From Fuerstiella sp. (lineage in GTDB: Bacteria; Planctomycetota; Planctomycetia; Planctomycetales; Planctomycetaceae), in NCBI GenBank assembly GCA_022843805.1, contig JALHMY010000030.1, positions 28,424 to 92,423 of the forward strand: a DNA stretch of 64,000 nt, written 5' to 3'. Below the pieces are notes generated by a model. That model saw only the letters and a list, made by a program, of their open reading frames with translations, had not been told where the DNA came from and searched no databases. Both the position numbers and the translations under genes were made by a program. Every line of letters starts with the position of its first letter. The stretch's first letter is position 1. Shown here in pieces: positions 60,265 to 64,000 of this stretch.

Positions 60265-60803
60265 ACATGAGTACGTCGGCAGCGAGATTTGTGACGGCGG
60301 CGGTCAGCGGTTTACTGCTGACTGCCATCTGCTGTGTGACTTCCGGCTGCGGCGAGTCCGTGAGTGCGGAAGTGCGGGAGTTTCGCAGGCAGTATCTTTC
60401 GGATCAGCCAATTGCCGGCGAGATCTCCGTCTCAAAAATTCGCGAACAAATTAAGTCCGGCGAAATCTCAGCGGAAACGCCATTCGTTGTGCGAGCCAGA
60501 ATCAATGCGGGCGAAATGCCTCCATGGGGAACGGGCACTGCTTCCTTTGTCATCACAGATGCCACAGGTCATGACGGCGATAAGGAACATAATCCCCACG
60601 ATTGTCCATTCTGCAGTCGTAATATTCAGGAAAGCATCGCTCAGGTCCACTTCCAGGACAAAAATGGTCAGCTGCTGCAAACTGACTCCCGTGAGCTGTT
60701 TGTTTTACGGGAAAACCAGCTCGTGATCGTGCAGGGAACCGGGCGAATCGATGATTCCGATACCCTTGTGATTACTGCCCAGAAAATGTTCGTCAAAAAC
60801 TGA
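60261..60803 (+). CDS. Lipoprotein of unknown function, coupled to the His-rich lipoprotein
   Basis: 180 aa, starting at the ATGA overlap; the second ATG two codons on is also possible. The signal region (GLLLTAICCVTSGCGES) has lipobox SGC. The mature part includes EISAETPFVVRARINAGEM, a Cys/His block (HNPHDCPFCSRN) and a strand-rich end (LFVLRENQLVIVQGTGRI) that recalls an OB-like fold. The CPFC block could bind a metal. It ends 58 bp before a convergent gene, with a terminator between. Confidence 0.7.
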   Translation: MNMSTSAARFVTAAVSGLLLTAICCVTSGCGESVSAEVREFRRQYLSDQPIAGEISVSKIREQIKSGEISAETPFVVRARINAGEMPPWGTGTASFVITDATGHDGDKEHNPHDCPFCSRNIQESIAQVHFQDKNGQLLQTDSRELFVLRENQLVIVQGTGRIDDSDTLVITAQKMFVKN

Positions 60804-60813
60804 GCACTCAGAG

Positions 60814-60850
60814 AGCAGGAAATCTCGCCGAAGATTTCCTGCTTCTTTTG
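60814..60850. terminator. Bidirectional Rho-independent terminator
   Basis: A perfect 12-bp stem, AGCAGGAAATCT and AGATTTCCTGCT, with loop CGCCGA, then TCTTTT on the plus strand. It sits between two convergent genes and can serve both. Confidence 0.85.
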
Positions 60851-60860
60851 ATCTGCCTGT

Positions 60861-61904
60861 TCATGACGCATCCTGTTCATGACAGACTGAACAGTACGGT
60901 TCGACATCGTCGTTGGTAAACCAGAAATTCCAGCCGGTCCTGTGACAACGGCTGCAGGACACTGGCTCCATCTGGCGCAACATCGCATTCCAATAAAGCC
61001 GGAATACTCGACGAGCCGCTTTGCGCTGAATCTCAACATCGATTGCAACCGCCGGAATCCGGAATTCTGCCATCGCGATGGGTCGAAGAACTCCGCTGAT
61101 GGCATATCGTTCTTCCAGTTCTGATAACTTTCTCTGCAGTTCCAGTCTGACGACTCGAAGTTTGTCCTGCAGTTCTTCGGCAGACGGCACCACTTTTGTC
61201 CGTTTGGAAACCGTTCCGGCTTCTCGCTGCAGTGCCTGATAATAATCACGCAGGCGTTTTCGATCGCGCTGCAGTGTTGCATCGATGCGGTCGAGGAAAG
61301 GTTTGGCCTGCTGCATCGTCTCCCGTTGCAGTACGTCAGCCGCAGCCTGCAGCGTCACATCTGCCGGCACCTCGAACTCGCTGGCCGGACTCAGCGTCGC
61401 GGTATTCAGCAAGTCGCCAGTACGGACCGGCGATTTCGATTTTGAATTCAGCGTGACGGTCAGCAAAGACTCCCACGTATCCTCTGACTGCAGTACTGCG
61501 TGAAACCACCACGAATGATAGCTAACATCGACAATACCGCCCTTCAGCACTTTGCCTCGCGCGTTTTGCCATCCAAACGAGGATTCCACAGCCTTGTCGA
61601 ATTCTGTCTTTCGAACCGGCAGATCGCTGACTGCAAACGCAGCCGTTGCCGGTACAAACTGACGGATCGTGCGAGAAGCAAGATCAAGAAATTCTCCACC
61701 CAGTGTCAGCGACAAACCGTCTTCCCCCGGTGCGGTTCTCACGGGAAAAACATCTTCATGCTGTCCAAGACTCTCAGCCAGTTCTGGCGGAACAATCGCC
61801 GTTCCCGACGTGTGATCCTCATCCCAGTCGACCATTCCTCCGGACTGCTCAATCAAATTCCCGGCAAATTCCGCCAGCTGAAGTCCGACATCCGTGCGAC
61901 TCAT
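60861..61904 (-). CDS. Helicase-partner protein with C-terminal zinc ribbon
   Basis: 347 aa. The first ~200 residues are mixed alpha/beta (LIEQSGGMVDWDEDHTSGTA, GLSLTLGGEFLDLASRTIRQ); a long charged coiled coil follows (RIDATLQRDRKRLRDYYQAL, EELQDKLRVVRLELQRKLSEL). The end has two Cys pairs (CSRCHRTGWNFWF ... CSVCHEQ), a likely zinc ribbon. The start overlaps the stop of the helicase gene by 4 bp, so the proteins are made together. Some RapA-like helicases carry such coiled-coil domains in the same chain, which suggests a split complex. Not a named family. Confidence 0.75.
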   Translation of the reverse strand: MSRTDVGLQLAEFAGNLIEQSGGMVDWDEDHTSGTAIVPPELAESLGQHEDVFPVRTAPGEDGLSLTLGGEFLDLASRTIRQFVPATAAFAVSDLPVRKTEFDKAVESSFGWQNARGKVLKGGIVDVSYHSWWFHAVLQSEDTWESLLTVTLNSKSKSPVRTGDLLNTATLSPASEFEVPADVTLQAAADVLQRETMQQAKPFLDRIDATLQRDRKRLRDYYQALQREAGTVSKRTKVVPSAEELQDKLRVVRLELQRKLSELEERYAISGVLRPIAMAEFRIPAVAIDVEIQRKAARRVFRLYWNAMLRQMEPVSCSRCHRTGWNFWFTNDDVEPYCSVCHEQDAS

Positions 61905-63820
61905 TCAAAGTCCTCGCCAAACAGAGCCTCATCAAGGTTCTTCGCGTCCAGATACTTCTCCTGGGCATCCAGCAGAGTTGTACCCAGCGACTCAAACTGT
62001 TCATCCAGCTGCTGATCATCTCCCGACTTCATCCACAGCTTCAGCACCAGAGATTCGAATTCGTCCCCTTCATCCATGTTTCCGAGAATCGAACCGACTT
62101 CTCCGACGACCAGTTCAAACATTCGAATCTTGTCATTCAGCAGTGTAAGAATTCGCGATTCCAGTGATCCGGAGGTGCACAGATTGAAGATAAAAACATC
62201 CTGAGTCTGACCGAACCGATGAACTCGGCCTATTCTCTGTTCAATCTTCATGGGATTCCATGGCAGGTCATAGTTAATCAGAGTATCGGCAAACTGCAGA
62301 TTTCGCCCTTCTCCACCCGAGTCGGTACACAGCATCACAGGAACCGTCGTCCTGAGAAGTTCGACGGCGTTGTCCTTTTCCGTCGCCGACTGCTCGCCGG
62401 AGAATGTGGAAAACGCAATTGATTCGGCTTTCAGCAGAGTCTGAAGTCGATGCAGCGTCCTCAGGGAATTTACAAACACCAGCACTTTATGACCATGACT
62501 ATCCTTCAACAGCTGCAGCAGTTGCTCATCCTTGGCAGACCTCACAATGTCTTCAGACTGAGCAAGAAGTGTGGCCGCTCTGGAATCAACGGCGGCCAGC
62601 GGCTCGAGCGCACCACCTGCAGCTCCCGGATGACTTCCCAGCGACTGCAGGATCGACTGCAGACGCATGCGAGACATTTTCACCGGCCCTTTGACAGACG
62701 GTTTTCCAGCCGACATTTCTGCCGTCTCTGCAGATGACTGCCTGTCACAGCCGTCTTCTTCAATACACTCTTCACCTTCTGAACTGCCCCCTTCCGGCAG
62801 TCCCACAGCAACCAGTTCTCGCAGGTAACTTTCCACGTCTCGCTGAAACTGCCTTTCCGCCTCAGAAGGCGATGCCACGATGGTCTGAGCATATCGGGGA
62901 GGCAGATTGATATCGACAAGGCTGCGAGTATTTCGAATCATCACCTCGCTCAGCAGTTCACGAAGCTTCTGACGATTTCGAGGGTCCCGGGGATTTCCTT
63001 TTGTAACGAACTTCTTTTTAAAATCTGCCTCCGTTCGCAGATGTCCCGGCTCCAGAAGGGTCAGCAGATTGTAAAGTTCGATCAGATTATTCTGCACGGG
63101 TGTTGCCGTCAGCAGAAACATATGACGGCGAGTGAGAGAATTCACCAGCTGCCAGAGCTTCGTGGTTCGATTACGACAGTGATGAGCTTCGTCAACAATC
63201 ACCAGATCCCATGGGGCCGCAGCAATCAGCTGAGCTCGACCACCGCTGCGAGCAAACGTTGTTGACACCAGAACACAGTCGGTTTCCTTCCAGAATGCTT
63301 CCCGGTTGCTTGCAGCAGTCCGCGGAGGAACTGTAAACCTGAGGCCAAATTTTCCCGCAAGCTCTTCATGCCACTGACTGACCAGCGGATTGGGAACAAG
63401 AATCAGCACCCGGCGCACAATGCGTCGAAGAAGATACTCCCGCAGCAACAGACATGCTTCGATGGTTTTTCCAAGCCCTACCTCATCCGCCAGTAAGACT
63501 CGACCTCGAAAGCGACGCATGACCTTACGCACCGTTTCGATCTGATGCGGAAGATGCTCGACGCCGTTCAGACCTTCAAGACATAACAGCTCATCGAATC
63601 CACGTAGCAACTGCAGTCTGGCCAGCGTCAGATGCAAACTTATGCCAGCAGAATCCGCAATCCCCGGACCGGATGAATATTCTGTCAAATCCGTACGAAA
63701 ACGAACCGGAATGCCGCCTGCGGTGCTGAACTGATAATCAGAGTTTTCCTGATCTGCTCCGTCCTTCTTCGGGTCGGAGACCGTCGCACCAGACTTCGCC
63801 AGGACAATTTTCGAGGACAT
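61901..63820 (-). CDS. SNF2/RapA-like helicase (ATP-dependent DNA translocase)
   Basis: 639 aa from ATG 63820. SF2 motifs: I ADEVGLGKTIEA, II VDEAHHCRN, III LLTATPVQNNLIELYNLL, V DSGGEGRNLQFADTLINYDL, VI QRIGRVHRFGQTQD. These place it in the Snf2/RapA group that moves along double-stranded DNA and removes proteins or polymerase. An acidic insert (EGGSSEGEECIEEDGCDRQ) lies between the two helicase lobes. It lacks the extra C-terminal domains of RapA (968 aa in E. coli); the coupled zinc-ribbon protein may supply them. Similar pairs occur in defence loci, but nothing here proves that role. Confidence 0.9.
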   Translation of the reverse strand: MSSKIVLAKSGATVSDPKKDGADQENSDYQFSTAGGIPVRFRTDLTEYSSGPGIADSAGISLHLTLARLQLLRGFDELLCLEGLNGVEHLPHQIETVRKVMRRFRGRVLLADEVGLGKTIEACLLLREYLLRRIVRRVLILVPNPLVSQWHEELAGKFGLRFTVPPRTAASNREAFWKETDCVLVSTTFARSGGRAQLIAAAPWDLVIVDEAHHCRNRTTKLWQLVNSLTRRHMFLLTATPVQNNLIELYNLLTLLEPGHLRTEADFKKKFVTKGNPRDPRNRQKLRELLSEVMIRNTRSLVDINLPPRYAQTIVASPSEAERQFQRDVESYLRELVAVGLPEGGSSEGEECIEEDGCDRQSSAETAEMSAGKPSVKGPVKMSRMRLQSILQSLGSHPGAAGGALEPLAAVDSRAATLLAQSEDIVRSAKDEQLLQLLKDSHGHKVLVFVNSLRTLHRLQTLLKAESIAFSTFSGEQSATEKDNAVELLRTTVPVMLCTDSGGEGRNLQFADTLINYDLPWNPMKIEQRIGRVHRFGQTQDVFIFNLCTSGSLESRILTLLNDKIRMFELVVGEVGSILGNMDEGDEFESLVLKLWMKSGDDQQLDEQFESLGTTLLDAQEKYLDAKNLDEALFGEDFE

Positions 63821-63952
63821 AATTCTGCCTGTTGGATTCCATTCAGAAGAGGCTGATTCGCAAATGATAAAGCGCCCAATCCTGAGTTACCACTATGGCA
63901 AGAGAATTTGGTTAAACGAAGAAGGATCGAGCAGCCCTCCCACGCAATAGCT

Positions 63953-64000
63953 CCCCTCCCGCGCAGCGAAGCGGAGTGGGAGGGGTCGGCCGAAGGCCGG
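63953..64000. repeat. Palindromic repeat at the window edge
   Basis: CCCCTCCC (63953-63960) and GGGAGGGG (63978-63985) flank GCGCAGCGAAGCGGAGT, followed by GGCCGAAGGCCGG. It looks like a REP-type element continuing beyond the window, 130 bp upstream of the helicase start. The rest of 63821-63952 shows no gene. Confidence 0.65.

Overview
The window looks like a planctomycete chromosome (order Planctomycetales or close relatives). The lineage-typical signs are a DUF1559 prepilin-like protein, two PEP-CTERM surface proteins, two ECF sigma factor/Ser-Thr kinase gene pairs, large secreted PQQ-propeller and sialidase proteins with EF-hands, a DUF58/transglutaminase/MoxR operon, and short GC-rich palindromic repeats. 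No rRNA, tRNA, plasmid or phage backbone genes were seen. The species cannot be named from the sequence alone.

Region 1 (1-20159) is a CRISPR-Cas locus. A left-truncated cas3 is followed by cas6 (Cas6b-like), cas1, cas2 and cas4, a 173-bp leader, and a very long array of about 205 copies of a 37-bp repeat (204 spacers) over 15.1 kb. The interference-complex genes (cas5, cas7, cas8 or cas10d) are not in the window and probably lie to the left. The array holds an exact tandem duplication of six repeat-spacer units, several spacer groups that hit the same viral genes, and two pairs of overlapping spacers that reveal protospacer flanks.

Region 2 (20160-25888) is a repeat-rich boundary: a ParD-like antitoxin remnant that runs into the last CRISPR repeat, a RAYT (Y1) transposase between two mirror-image REP modules, a 1323-residue PQQ/EF-hand/sialidase fusion, and a 94-bp dispersed repeat that occurs three times in the window.

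Region 3 (25889-30528) holds a DUF1573-like protein, a tiny Cys-rich exported peptide, a membrane-anchored protein translationally coupled to a GT39-type glycosyltransferase, and a papain-like protease. Region 4 (30529-43705) holds two ECF-sigma/kinase pairs, each beside a PEP-CTERM gene. A Rieske oxygenase lies between them, with a decayed 5' copy of itself upstream, and a PhoX-like (DUF839) Tat protein follows. One kinase carries a zinc-binding anti-sigma motif; the other is fused to an alpha/beta hydrolase and a degenerate nucleotidyl-cyclase domain.

Region 5 (44011-60803) runs mostly on the plus strand: DUF58, a transglutaminase-like protein lacking the catalytic Cys, MoxR, a lipoprotein, a YraQ/ArsP-type permease, two Cys-rich paralogues, DUF1559, PQQ/EF-hand, CobW-type metallochaperone GTPase, a His-rich lipoprotein and a further lipoprotein. 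Part of this suggests metal handling. Region 6 (60861-63820, minus strand) is a two-gene SNF2/RapA-like helicase operon with a zinc-ribbon partner, separated from region 5 by a strong bidirectional terminator.
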